NCBI RefSeq assembly: GCF_004359215.1
Contig: NC_090619.1
Span: forward strand, 5,838,524-5,856,373
Length of the DNA stretch: 17,850 bases
From: Bremia lactucae
Taxonomy: Eukaryota; Oomycota; Peronosporomycetes; Peronosporales; Peronosporaceae
Direction: 5' to 3'
Shown piece by piece: positions 1-7,690 of this stretch. Position numbers and translations under genes: made by a program. The notes under the pieces were generated by a model. It did not search any database. It was not told the DNA's origin and worked only from the letters and a program-made list of their open reading frames with translations. Position 1 is the first letter of the stretch. Each line of letters starts with the position of its first letter.

Positions 1-690
1 TTCGAGTGGTGGACCTTCGGCGCTGCCTGTGCATTAACACAGCCGCCGGCAGCTGACTCCACATTGTGATTGGTAATCACACTGTGATCTTGTGCGGTTG
101 TACTAACGACCGTACCACAAGTGAGGCCATCGCACTCACTCGTAGTACATCCACACGCTTGTGGACGCTCCAAGACGTTCATCAGATGGCCATCTGATGA
201 ACAAGTGGCAGGCATCTTTACGGATCGATGCTGCCAGCTGATCCTTGGCTCGTATTTTCTGAGCCAAGGTAAACCTAGGATGACATCAAATTTGTCATCC
301 AAATCCAGTACGATGAAATCATCATCATACTGTAAATCTCTTAACGTGTAGTGAAATTTCACTACGCGTTTCATTACTGTTATCGATGCGCCTGTCGCTA
401 GACGCACCGTCATCCTCGTTGGAGGGATGTCGCGCTCAACATATTTGAGCCTACGACCCTCTAGTGACTGGCGACAAATAAAGTTATTCGACGCTCCGCA
501 GTCCACTAGGGCTCTTAGTTACAAATCATTTGACTCTTTCAACTTCAAGGTGATGAGGGATTCCTCATCTTCAGGTGCAGAGACACATAATGATTGTGTG
601 TCTGGAGCAACTTTAGTCAAAAGGTTTGCAAATTCTCTTGAGGGTGCTGGATCAGTAGGCCGTTGCACCCCTACTGACCCCGTCCATTTT
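1..690 (-). pseudogene. Retropepsin (aspartic protease) region of Gypsy element A, partial
   Basis: This would mature the Gag-Pol polyprotein. On the minus strand one frame is open from 518 to the window edge, with a single TAA at 519-521 and open sequence from there back to about 685. Just after the TAA is LVDCGASNNF, the retropepsin flap-side D-x-G-A motif with Cys where Ser or Thr is usual. About 60-80 residues on come the second hydrophobic landmark, VILGLPWL, and SWQHRSVKMP, typical of Gypsy proteases. After that the sequence is Cys/His-rich and leads toward RT outside the window. The frame is -1 relative to gag. The TAA makes this copy non-functional unless read through. Identification as a protease is secure; the start is not defined because it would be made by frameshift or fusion with gag. 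Confidence 0.85.
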
Positions 691-692
691 TT
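652..692 (-). promoter_or_regulatory. Candidate -1 ribosomal frameshift signal at the gag/protease junction
   Basis: Minus-strand positions 692-686 read A AAA AAT in the gag phase (codons CCA AAA AAT), a legal X XXY YYZ slippery heptamer. An 8-nt spacer (685-678) is followed by an 8-bp stem (677-670 with 659-652) and a 10-nt loop. The gag stop TAG (673-671) lies inside the stem, and the -1 frame runs directly into the protease reading frame. The geometry is that of a retroviral frameshift site. The main alternative is that this copy lost one A from an A7 run and that the family has a single gag-pol frame. Hairpins are common throughout this element, so the stem alone is weak evidence. Confidence 0.4.
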
Positions 693-1764
693 GGCGGTCC
701 GCCTCGCTGTTGCGATTTCGCAACAACGTCGGATCCGCGACCGTTGCCCTTTTTGGCATACGGTCCAAAATTACGTTCAGTACCTTTTGGTGCTGGACGT
801 GGGGCACTACACTCATGAGCGTAGTGTCCCAATTTTTGGCAGCGATGGCATTTCTGCGATCGCTTATTGTTCGGAAAGCGAGGTCTCTCGCTTTCGACGT
901 AAGAAAGGTCCATGGGTTCTGGACATCCTAACTCGTGTCGCTTTGGTGGACGATATGATGACGAACTCGCTTAAGGCTGTCTCACGCTAAAGTCCTCCTG
1001 TTCCGCAACGAATATTACTTCTTCAAGCGTATCCAGTTCCAAGCGGAACAGGTGGGTCTTTACGAAACCATCCGTAAGACCTTGCATGAACACCGTAATC
1101 AACGTGTGTTCATGAACTGGGTTATTGGTAATACAACTCGCTAAGAGTCGTATGTGCTGGGCATATGCGTGCACATCACGCTTGCCTTGCTTAAGTCTCA
1201 GAAGCTCTGAACAAACTCTGAACTCAGCCCTTGGTGGCTCAAACGTCTGTTTGAGTCGGGTTTTAAAAGCCTCTATCGACCCAAAGACGTATGGGTCGCG
1301 CAACTTGAGGCCCAATGCCCAAGGTTTGGCACGACCTGTCAGATTTGATTGAGCGATGCGATTTGCATTTGTTCGTAGATGATGTGACGTGCCGTTATGG
1401 CATCGTCTAACTCGACAAACCATCTCAAGAGGGAGTCTTCTTCGACTCCCCTATAGTTAGAGATGTCATGTACACCCAGGTACAGGGGTCTGTACCTGTT
1501 GTAACCTCAACAGTTCCGCCTGTTGAGAGCCTTGCTGATTCAGCAAGGCTACTTTTTCTTCATCTCGTCAAGTTCATGTTGTATAAACTTGGCGACGGCT
1601 GAATGGAGGGCATCTCTGTCTAAGTTGGACAGCAATGCCAGGATTGCATCGTTTCCTACGGACGAACTCATTCGTTCAACCGCACTCCTTTCTATATCAC
1701 TTAGAAAGGAGTAGCTTTCAGGGGAAACGTGATGCGTATTCCCACTATCATCTAACATGTCCAT
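671..1764 (-). pseudogene. gag of Gypsy element A (capsid domain plus CCHC zinc knuckle)
   Basis: Gag is the structural protein that packages the element's RNA. Reading leftward on the minus strand: an N-terminal segment beginning MDMLDDSGNTHH (1764-1549); a Gln/Leu-rich helix; a retrotransposon-gag domain with RWFVELDDAI, RAKPWALGLKLRDP, the helical LLRLKQGKRDVHAYAQ, and FMQGLTDGFVKTHLFR (about 1450-980); then a zinc knuckle CHRCQKLGHYAHEC (C-x2-C-x4-H-x4-C) in 913-671. The reading is broken by indels near 1550 and 1350 and by a TAA at 971-973; the knuckle continues in the same frame after that stop. Gag ends with TAG at 671-673. The start is the first Met after the leader, about 50 bp inside the LTR. 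Product identity is secure; the copy is not functional. Confidence 0.88.
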
Positions 1765-1794
1765 GTTAGATTTGGGAAATGTGGTCCTTGGACG

Positions 1795-1812
1795 GACTAC
1801 AAAGTGCTATCA
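1795..1812 (-). other. Primer-binding site of element A
   Basis: Two bases inside the LTR the minus strand reads TGATAGCACTTTGTAG. The related LTR at 13665-14108 is followed at the same distance by TGGTAGCACTTTGTAG. TGGTAGC is complementary to the GCTACCA 3' end typical of eukaryotic initiator-Met tRNA, so element A carries a one-base change (TGG to TGA). Use of initiator tRNA is inference; only the first seven bases support it. Confidence 0.6.
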
Positions 1813-1814
1813 GG

Positions 1815-2265
1815 TGTAACGGGGCACTATGACTTGTACTGCTTCAGTACAAGTCCACTTCGCACTGCTTCAGTTGCGAGTGGTGCCTTACGTTAAGTGA
1901 CGTACACTGTACGTGCAGAGGAAGACTTCTCTTAAGGTAGTTAGCTTAAGAGGGTAAAATGAAAACTGTATTAAATATAATTAAGTGTCTCTTGTTCTAT
2001 CTTTGTAAATGCTAACTTAATTATAATCTAATACTAAACATGTAAATGAATTATTATCTCTATCTTATCTGTAACTCTCTTTGATTACTCCTGCAGCTGA
2101 TTAGTCTGCGGAATAAATAGATGTAATCGCCTATACCTATTTATGGATACGAATTCTGAATATTACTATATAAAGTTGAATCCTCCAAATATTATCTACC
2201 TTTTAGATAATATATTAATTAACAACCTTTAAGTGTTAAGTTCATATAACGATACACCCCGTTAC
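1815..2265 (-). repeat. 5' LTR of Gypsy element A
   Basis: About 450 bp bounded by the short inverted termini TGTAACGGGG and CCCCGTTAC; the last base is G where the related copy has A. It aligns along its length with 13665-14108 (same orientation) and with the reverse complement of 13189-13635. It is followed on the minus strand by the primer-binding site and gag, which makes it the 5' LTR. Features shared by all three LTRs are a run of hairpins in the part nearest gag, an ATTATCTA/TAGATAAT hairpin in the AT-rich half, and TATA-like stretches in that AT-rich upstream (U3) half. The flank at 2266 belongs to element 2's gag. Confidence 0.93.
1831..1952. repeat. Array of four hairpins inside the LTR
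   Basis: Four inverted repeats follow one another. 1831-1855 has a 10-bp perfect stem and 5-nt loop. 1856-1882 is immediately adjacent, with a bulged stem and the same loop (GCTTC on plus, GAAGC in element sense). 1900-1914 has ACGTAC around a 3-nt loop. 1929-1952 has an 8-bp stem. The array recurs in the LTR at 13665 (13681-13705, 13706-13732, 13749-13766, 13780-13805), and its first two hairpins recur in the inverted LTR (13595-13619, 13568-13594). It lies in the R/U5 side of the LTR, so it would probably be in the 5' leader of the genomic RNA. Confidence 0.85.
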
Positions 2266-2765
2266 GGTTGAGCCCTATGACCCAAAATTTGGCACGTCCG
2301 TCCAAATTGGACATGCCAAACTGACATTCATCACATCATCCTCGATTTGACGAGATTGACGGCTCGTTAAGTTCGACGAACCATCTCGACAAGAAGTCAC
2401 CTTCGACTGCGTAGAACTTAAGATTTATATCTTTAGTTATTCGGATCGACACGCGTGCGTTGGCCCGAAAGCAGCATGGATGCTGCTGTCTCAATAGTTT
2501 CAAATGTTCAGCAACCTTATTCTCATCAGTTTTACCTGTTAAGAGCCTTGCTGGTGAAGCAAGGATACTTTTTCCGGCTGCTTCGAGTTCATGTTGAATA
2601 AACTCGGCGATAGCCGCATTTTAATTGTCTCCTTTGGAAGCGTACAATATTGCGCTAATGGCCTGCCCGCAAACTGTCGAGCTCCTCTGCTCGTGAATCA
2701 ATCATGAAAACATGAACGCCTTTACGCGTGATGTAAGCTCTTTTCTTCTCTTATAAACATGTTTA
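2266..2765 (-). pseudogene. gag N-terminal fragment of an older, related Gypsy element 2
   Basis: On the minus strand this segment parallels the first third of element A's gag. The counterpart of FIQHELDEMKKK appears as FIQHELEAAGK, then RWFVELN, and at the left end DGRAKFWVIGL, which matches GRAKPWALGL in element A. Stops and indels are frequent, so it is older than element A. The similarity runs to the last base before element A's LTR at 2265. That shows element A landed inside this gag; the remainder of element 2 should lie beyond the left side of element A, outside the window. Confidence 0.8.
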
Positions 2766-2794
2766 TGTTGATGCTGGGTGATCGTTGGACGGAC

Positions 2795-2809
2795 CACGAA
2801 TGGCCATCA
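2795..2809 (-). other. Primer-binding-site relic of element 2
   Basis: The plus strand reads TTGGACGGACCACGAATGGC just left of the LTR. This matches the leader of the element A family (TTGGACGGACTACAAAGTGC) with several substitutions, and it lies at the same distance from the LTR edge. It supports common ancestry of the two elements and fixes the LTR boundary at 2812. Confidence 0.55.
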
Positions 2810-2811
2810 GG

Positions 2812-3301
2812 TGCAACGGGCACCTTTCGTTTGGACTGCTTCAGTACAAGCTAATTGAAACTTATATTAGTCTTGGTAAGGCGGATCCGAAAACTTCACG
2901 TACACGACGTGCTGAGAGAGATTTTTTAAGCTGCTCAGCGTGGCTAAGCTACAGCAGCTAAATACTAGAGCATGCTGAATATAGAAAAAAGTAAACTGTA
3001 TTAATATAGATTAAAGTCTTACGCACTAAACTTCTTATAGCTCGAAGTTATATATATATTTACAAATACCTATTTGTATTTTATAACAACATGTTTAGTG
3101 ACTCATTGATCGCCTCTCATTCGCGCCTAGCACTGTTCTGGAGGGTTGACATAATGGATTATATCAACCAGTTATCAGAACTATCGTGTTCCTGCAACAA
3201 ATGTTCCCAAGTGGGTTGGTAATGGCAATGGTAACTTTGAAAGTAAAATGATTACTATTATTTTTATAAGCAATTTTTATATTAAGGGCTGCCCCGGTAC
3301 A
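2812..3301 (-). repeat. Diverged 5' LTR of Gypsy element 2
   Basis: Starts TGCAACGGGCACC (compare TGTAACGGGGCAC in the other LTRs) next to the leader relic. Shared blocks include CTGCTTCAGTACAAG and CACGTACACGACGTG, plus a 7-bp inverted repeat AGCTGCT/AGCAGCT (2929-2959). The far edge is placed at CCCCGGTACA (3292-3301) by resemblance to CCCCGTTACA; this edge is the least certain part. Overall similarity to the LTRs at 1815 and 13665 is patchy, fitting an older insertion or a sister family. Confidence 0.6.
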
Positions 3302-4280
3302 TGCATACACACGGGCACTAGTTGTTTTGTGATTCTACGTGTTGTAAAGTCCCTTGGACGAGGCCTAGCCCTACCAGCTTTGTACGACCTTCCGAGTCGA
3401 CATTGTACTGTTATATCGTACGAATAAATGGCCTTGTAGCTTATAAGTCTTTATTTGACTTGTGAAGCTTTTTCTATCATTTGTTCAGTCATGCGTCAAA
3501 TCATTGACCTGCTCACGAGCCATAACATGCCATTCAGCACGCTCATCGATTGTTAAGCAGGTTAATGTTCGAGTGTACTTATACCCTTTCACGGATGCAA
3601 TCAACAATTTTCGACTTTTGGCTAGAGTAGTGGCAACAAGCGCTAACATGTAACAAAAATACTTAAAATAAAAAATGTAAAGCAAGACCACTTGAAAAAA
3701 TAGTTACAGGGACTGATGAAGTCTACATGCGAAAAATAAAACATCTCAAAAATTTTATGAAGTTTCAATGATAATCTCTGCAACATAATGTTTCGATTAA
3801 AACGATAGGTAGATTGAATTAAAAATTTCGGAACATCAACTCGGACGATTTGTATCTAACAAGCATCCATAGAACGCGAGCCATTTAGTATTTCTCCGTA
3901 TTCATTTCTCTTTCGTATTAGCATGTAGTATGTATTTTGGCACTCACCGCTTTCGGAAACTATACGAGTCCTGTGGTCACCAATTAATGAGCAAAACTAC
4001 CGTTATACATTCCTCCACTCGATTAATATTGCAAGGCTTACAACCACATATTTATAAATGTGCCATGCATAGGATACGGGAAATGATGAAAGTGCGTTAA
4101 TGAGATGAAAGCTGATCATGTTGGCCGCTTATTCTAGCAAATAAAAATCTTGCTTTGCTGGAAGCAATGATGACTTTCATGATTGACAACGTTTAAGCAC
4201 TATGAATACGCGCAAAGTGGTTCCAAAAACTTGACGTTGTCGATGACACACAACGTTGGAGCATCTCCGTCAGAGTTGCA
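3302..4280. other. AT-rich stretch without a recognisable gene
   Basis: No convincing coding region, RNA gene or repeat was found. A minus-strand open frame of 68 codons at 3485-3691 has an ordinary-looking stretch (ERAEWHVMAREQ) but no start context and no family I recognise. The segment lies where the 3' LTR of element 3 would be expected; no clear TG...CA pair with matching termini was seen. Confidence 0.4.
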
Positions 4281-4285
4281 GGTGT

Positions 4286-4858
4286 ATGTATGCCACAAAA
4301 TGCGGCGTATTAAATACCCTCGCACGTACTTCGAGGCTTTCACGTATCGTCAGCAGGCGAATATATCACCCAACGAACCACGTAATGCTTCTAGGATCGA
4401 GGCTTCGTGTGCGGATAGTCACTACTCGGCGCCTTGAATTTGCGATCTTCATGACCGATGGTACGATCGACGACCCAGCGTCATGCACCTCATGCATCGA
4501 CCAGTCAATGAGAAGTATCACGGCGGAAGGTCTGCGATGACGAGCGCCGATATGCACATTCGGGCATCTGATCACTCGAACGAAGAACTAAACTTTCTTC
4601 GAGCTAGAGCTGAAGAGTCGGATAACGAGCTATTAGATGCTAGAGAAATGGCTGAGAGTGCTTGTATCGCGCGGCTGCTGCCAATGCGGCACTGAACTGA
4701 CTCGACGGGCGCAAGCGGAGCTAGTGTAGCGTCTTCGTCAACATGAAACTGCCATGTTCGGAGGACCTCAGCAGAACAAGTCTACGCGTGCTCGGGCCGG
4801 ACTGGGACCCAGTCGTCGTCAGCGTCGTCTTCAGGGGGTGTCGGACTTTTAGCCGGCA
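4286..4858 (+). pseudogene. Plus-strand coiled-coil ORF remnant, antisense and convergent to element 3 pol
   Basis: No known family recognised. From 4549 the plus strand encodes a heptad-like, charged helix including EELNFLRARAEESDNELL, which then passes through two more frames (RAAAANAALN, then ELTRRAQAEL and RLRQHETAMFGG) before a stop near 4852. The frames change but the composition stays that of one Ala/Glu/Arg/Leu-rich coiled coil, which suggests a decayed real protein. The last 70 bp overlap the minus-strand pol C-terminus end-to-end. Upstream (4286-4370) a basic segment ending TYRQQANISPN could be a ruined Cys cluster, since its Tyr, Phe and Asn codons are each one base from Cys; that is speculative. 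Element D has a plus-strand ORF with a coiled coil in the same relative place. Confidence 0.4.
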
Positions 4859-5236
4859 TAAAATAGCGGAGAAGGTGCGATGGGAGGTCCGCCGGTAGAT
4901 AAGCCTTGAGGCGCCCGGCAAAGAATGTCGGGTGCAAACGCTTAGATGTAGGATATTTAATGTGCAAGTAACCCGTGAGCACTAAAACGTTAAATGGACC
5001 AATGTATCTTGGCCCTAAATTATTAGCGCCCAAATTTGTCACTGCTGTATTCGGTAAATCGCTTATCGATAATAGGACTTCGTCACCTTCTTAAAATGTC
5101 AACAGATTCTTCCGACCTCTTTTGTCAGCGTTCTCCTGTTGTTGGTCGTCTGCCTGTTGCTGTGCATCGCACACGAAGCGTGTGATTCCTTGTCGTAACA
5201 GCAGAATGGCGGCCACTGCAGCCGAGCTGACGCTCT
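4780..5236 (-). pseudogene. pol C-terminal tail of element 3 (integrase C-terminal domain)
   Basis: The minus strand encodes QQQADDQQQENADKRGRKN, then the GPY/F-type module LGPRYIGPFNVL and LHPTFFAGRLKAYLP. These are the normal landmarks of the integrase C-terminal domain and pol tail in Gypsy elements. One stop (near 5095) and a frame change interrupt it. The tail ends acidic and proline-rich (PTPPEDDADDDWVPV). No chromodomain follows, unlike element D. The 3' end overlaps the plus-strand coiled-coil ORF. Confidence 0.8.
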
Positions 5237-6370
5237 TATGGAGCGGAATTAGCGACGGCAGGTCGATGGGATGCATCTCGTAAGTATTGTATTGTCGTTG
5301 ACCACAAAATTAACGTCACAGGGTGTGCCGACTGCAACGTTGTATAAAGAAGAATCAATCTAAAACGTGTCGGCGCAATGCTATCGGTAGATGCTCCACC
5401 AAGCTTGGAGACCGGGTATTCCGGAGCTGATAATGTAAGAAGCGCCAAAACGCGAGGTTGCATCGCGTTGCTGACATAAAATGGCATACCCGGTTGACGC
5501 ATGCACGGCGTGTTGATGGCAAATTCTGCAAGCGGAAGAAACGAACTCCAAGACGAGAACGATACCGCATTACGGCGCAAGACCTCTTCAAGCTCTCTGC
5601 CTCACACGCTTCGGTTGCCCACTCTTCTCAGGCTGTGCCCTCGTGGCACACCCTCATTCGCCTTTTAAGCTGAATTGGAAATTGTCTAAGAGCTATAACA
5701 ACCCAGTTCAGCTTAAAAGGCGGATGTAGTACGTTGGTAGCGGTCCGACACGATGGATGCTTATAATCCATTATGTCTAAAGATTAAATCGATGAAGAAC
5801 TCCGCGGTTGTCTACGCCGAAGCATGCGACCATTTTGCTAAAAATGTCCACAAGGACTAAGACGCCCGTATGTTTGTGCTGATCGGGCAGAATAACGAAG
5901 ATGAATGCCATTCTGACTGACGGCTAGACTTCCGTAACAAACGCAAGCAGTCACAATGGTGCTTGTGGTGACGGCACCGGCTTTACACGCCGTCAAGTCT
6001 CACAATCGCATATCCATTTTTAGATGTACTTATATATTCGTGGCCAAAAATAACACACGAGATATGACCGCGAACGCCTATCGCGACCCAGAAGACCACT
6101 AGTTGGGCTGTCGTGGAATTTATACAGTATGGGAACTCGATGGTCGTCATCAGCAGGAATAGGGAAGACGTTAATCGTGTACGTCAGCAGTAGCCTATCA
6201 TGCTTTCCCGCGTTAATTTCGCCAATTTCGCGATTAAACTTTTACAAGGATGTCGAAGATGATTCAAGATCCCCGCGTGAGAAATGAGTCGTTCGCGTAA
6301 GACTCAGCAGCTTGAGTCCGGATCGGAAGTAGAGAACTCGAAATCATAGCGTTAAATCCATCAATACATT
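5236..6370 (-). pseudogene. Integrase region of element 3 (zinc finger and catalytic core), broken
   Basis: Integrase inserts the element cDNA into the chromosome. Minus-strand landmarks in order: a pre-integrase segment with ESYANDSFLTRG (about 6320-6290); the zinc-binding domain around FHDSPTSG and YFWPRIYKY, with the CxxC pair partly lost (6110-5980); the start of the core with HTGVLVLVDIFSKMV, which carries the first catalytic Asp (about 5870); FIDLIFRHNG and VSDRYQR, where the second Asp is in place; and WSSFLPLAEFAINT (5550-5500). Between VSDRYQR and ELEEVLRRN the sequence is rearranged by a short inverted duplication (5655-5726). Several stops and frame changes are present. Confidence 0.8.
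5655..5726. repeat. Inverted duplication within the element 3 integrase
   Basis: Arm 5655-5678 and arm 5703-5726 are reverse complements over 24 bases with two mismatches, separated by 24 bases. The right arm is the genuine coding strand (minus-sense SAF, stop, AEL, corresponding to the usual SAFWAEL region of integrase). The left arm is an inverted copy of the same stretch and occupies the place where the next integrase residues should be. Confidence 0.8.
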
Positions 6371-6379
6371 TGCACGGCT

Positions 6380-7085
6380 AGCTGCGATTGGGGCGGAAAG
6401 ATTTAAACTTAAATTTACCAATGAACAGAATGGCTGAATAATAATGCGACAATATCAAATCATCACATTAGGACGTAGCGAAGCTTAACAAAACAGTTAA
6501 CAGTCTCAGATTTGCTGTAAACTGCAAAAGTACGTATTTATAGTGATTTCATACGCTGCATGGCAGATGAGAAGTCCCAATACACTCTGCAGCGCAAGCC
6601 CGAGCTGCAGCATCTTCTATCCATATCCATTCTAACACATTCCGTGAGCACATCTTTTTGCGTCGCCATGTACCTCTCTTCAAGCTGCAACGAATATGTT
6701 TCTCTCTGTACGCTAATTTGCGTTTGCTTTCTGGGCTTAGTTGCTTTCAAATTTTGAACAACAGGCTGGTAATGTCTACGGCGGCTCATCTCATTGTTGA
6801 CTACAATGAGTCAACACCGCTGCTATTATCTCATAGTAGTGATGAGCACAGCGAGGTAATGGAAAAGGAGCGCTCGCCATGACTTGGCGACGATGGTGCG
6901 ATGTCATTGCGCAGGTCGGTCGGATAACCGAGCGGAAGTTTACCATCGCTCAAGGGGCGAAGGAATGGGCGCTTTAAGCTCTTCAACACAATTAAGCAAC
7001 AGCTTCTCAAAAATATTTATCAGTAAAGTAGGATGCGACATCTAAGTCGGGCCATCATTCCCGTACCTATAAGCCAACAGCAATC
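6380..7085. other. Unassigned ~700-bp segment between RNase H and integrase of element 3
   Basis: RNase H ends near 7103 and the pre-integrase segment starts near 6370. In element D the distance between the same landmarks is much shorter, so most of this piece looks inserted. It has no minus-strand pol similarity that I can see. It holds a short plus-strand ORF (6772-6882). No terminal repeats or target-site duplication were found by eye. Confidence 0.4.
6772..6882 (+). CDS. Short hypothetical ORF with an ExxxLL-type motif
   Basis: A 36-residue frame starts at ATG 6772 and stops at TGA 6880-6882. It contains VDYNESTPLLLSH, in which ESTPLL fits the acidic dileucine pattern [DE]xxxL[LI] used for vacuolar or lysosomal sorting and often found near the N-terminus of membrane transporters. 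The rest is acidic and polar. The frame is also open upstream to 6658. It may be the captured first part of a host gene or simply chance; no family was recognised. Confidence 0.2.
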   Translation: MSTAAHLIVDYNESTPLLLSHSSDEHSEVMEKERSP

Positions 7086-7102
7086 GGAACCAATTTGACG
7101 CA

Positions 7103-7690
7103 TTAAAGAGTCAATACAGCGTGAGCATCCACAAATATTGTAGTCGTCATCAGTATCCTCTGGCTGATGACCCATGTCACGTCGAGGTCGTTATCTGGGC
7201 GTCGTGACAGCACGTCAGCAAAAATGTTATTCTTGCCAGGCTTGTAATAAACCGCGAAGTTATATTCGACAAGAACGACAACCAACGAGCCATACGCTAA
7301 ACAATTGAGGACTTTTGCGGCTATGCGCAATGATGCATGATCTGTAAAGATCGAAAATATCTTCTCGCCGGGTAAATATACCCTTAACTTAATTAACGTA
7401 CAACTCAAAGCCAAAAGTTTCTTATCATGGACGAGATAATTCTTCCCACAGGTTTCATCTGTCGAAACTGGAAGCTTACGACTCGCTCACGACCCTTGTC
7501 GTCGAATTGAATTGCATGAAACCACATTCTATCGCAAAATTACTAGCGTCGCACAGAACATGAAAGGTTTTGTGTCACCATGAGCCCAATACCGGTGCTC
7601 CAAACAAGCTCTTCTTCGCGGAGTCGAAGGCCGCTTGATGTTCTGCGTTCCACAACCATACGGCGTCCTTCTTGAGCGGTATTAACAACG
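7103..7690 (-). pseudogene. RT connection and RNase H of element 3, broken
   Basis: RNase H removes the RNA template during reverse transcription. Minus-strand landmarks: LKKDAVWLWNAEHQAAFDSAK (connection, about 7680-7610); FHVLCDASNFAIECGFMQF, which carries the first catalytic Asp (about 7570-7510); IFTDHASLR with a later catalytic Asp (about 7340); and YKPGKNNIFADVLSRRPD with the last Asp (about 7240-7185). The stretch between, which should hold the catalytic Glu, is out of frame around 7420-7490. Stops are present. Assignment is secure from order and motifs. Confidence 0.85.

Larger units (their letters stand above)
1..2265 (-). mobile_element. Ty3/Gypsy element A, 5' part (LTR, PBS, gag, protease), truncated by window edge
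   Basis: Read on the minus strand, the order is LTR (2265-1815), primer-binding site (1812-1795), gag (1764-671) with a CCHC knuckle, then retropepsin (to position 1). This is the 5' half of an LTR retrotransposon; RT, integrase and the 3' LTR would lie left of the window. Its LTR is clearly related to those at 13189-13635 and 13665-14108, so elements A and D are one family or close sisters. Gag and protease have a few stops and frameshifts but remain readable, so the copy is fairly young but dead. The region is dense in perfect short palindromes (see findings). Element A interrupts the gag of element 2, whose sequence resumes at 2266. Confidence 0.9.

Noticed and set aside
427..990. 187-codon plus-strand open frame
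   Set aside because: It lies antisense over the gag knuckle and protease of element A. Its composition follows from the opposite strand and it has no domain or repeat structure of its own, unlike the antisense ORF in element D.
1831..1855. Hairpins as transcription terminators
   Set aside because: Intrinsic terminators are a bacterial signal; the context is a eukaryotic LTR and no T-run follows the stems.
3302..3330. TGCATACACACGGGCACTAG as the start of another LTR (3' LTR of element 3)
   Set aside because: The resemblance to TGCAACGGGCAC is limited to the GGGCAC core and no matching far end was found before 4286.
3485..3691. 68-codon minus-strand frame with ERAEWHVMAREQ
   Set aside because: Looks protein-like over a short stretch, but no start context, neighbours or recognisable family; kept only as a remark.
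4286..4370. Fungal-type Zn2Cys6 cluster upstream of the coiled coil in element 3
   Set aside because: Only if several Tyr, Phe and Asn codons are assumed to be mutated Cys, plus a frameshift. Too many assumptions to call a domain.
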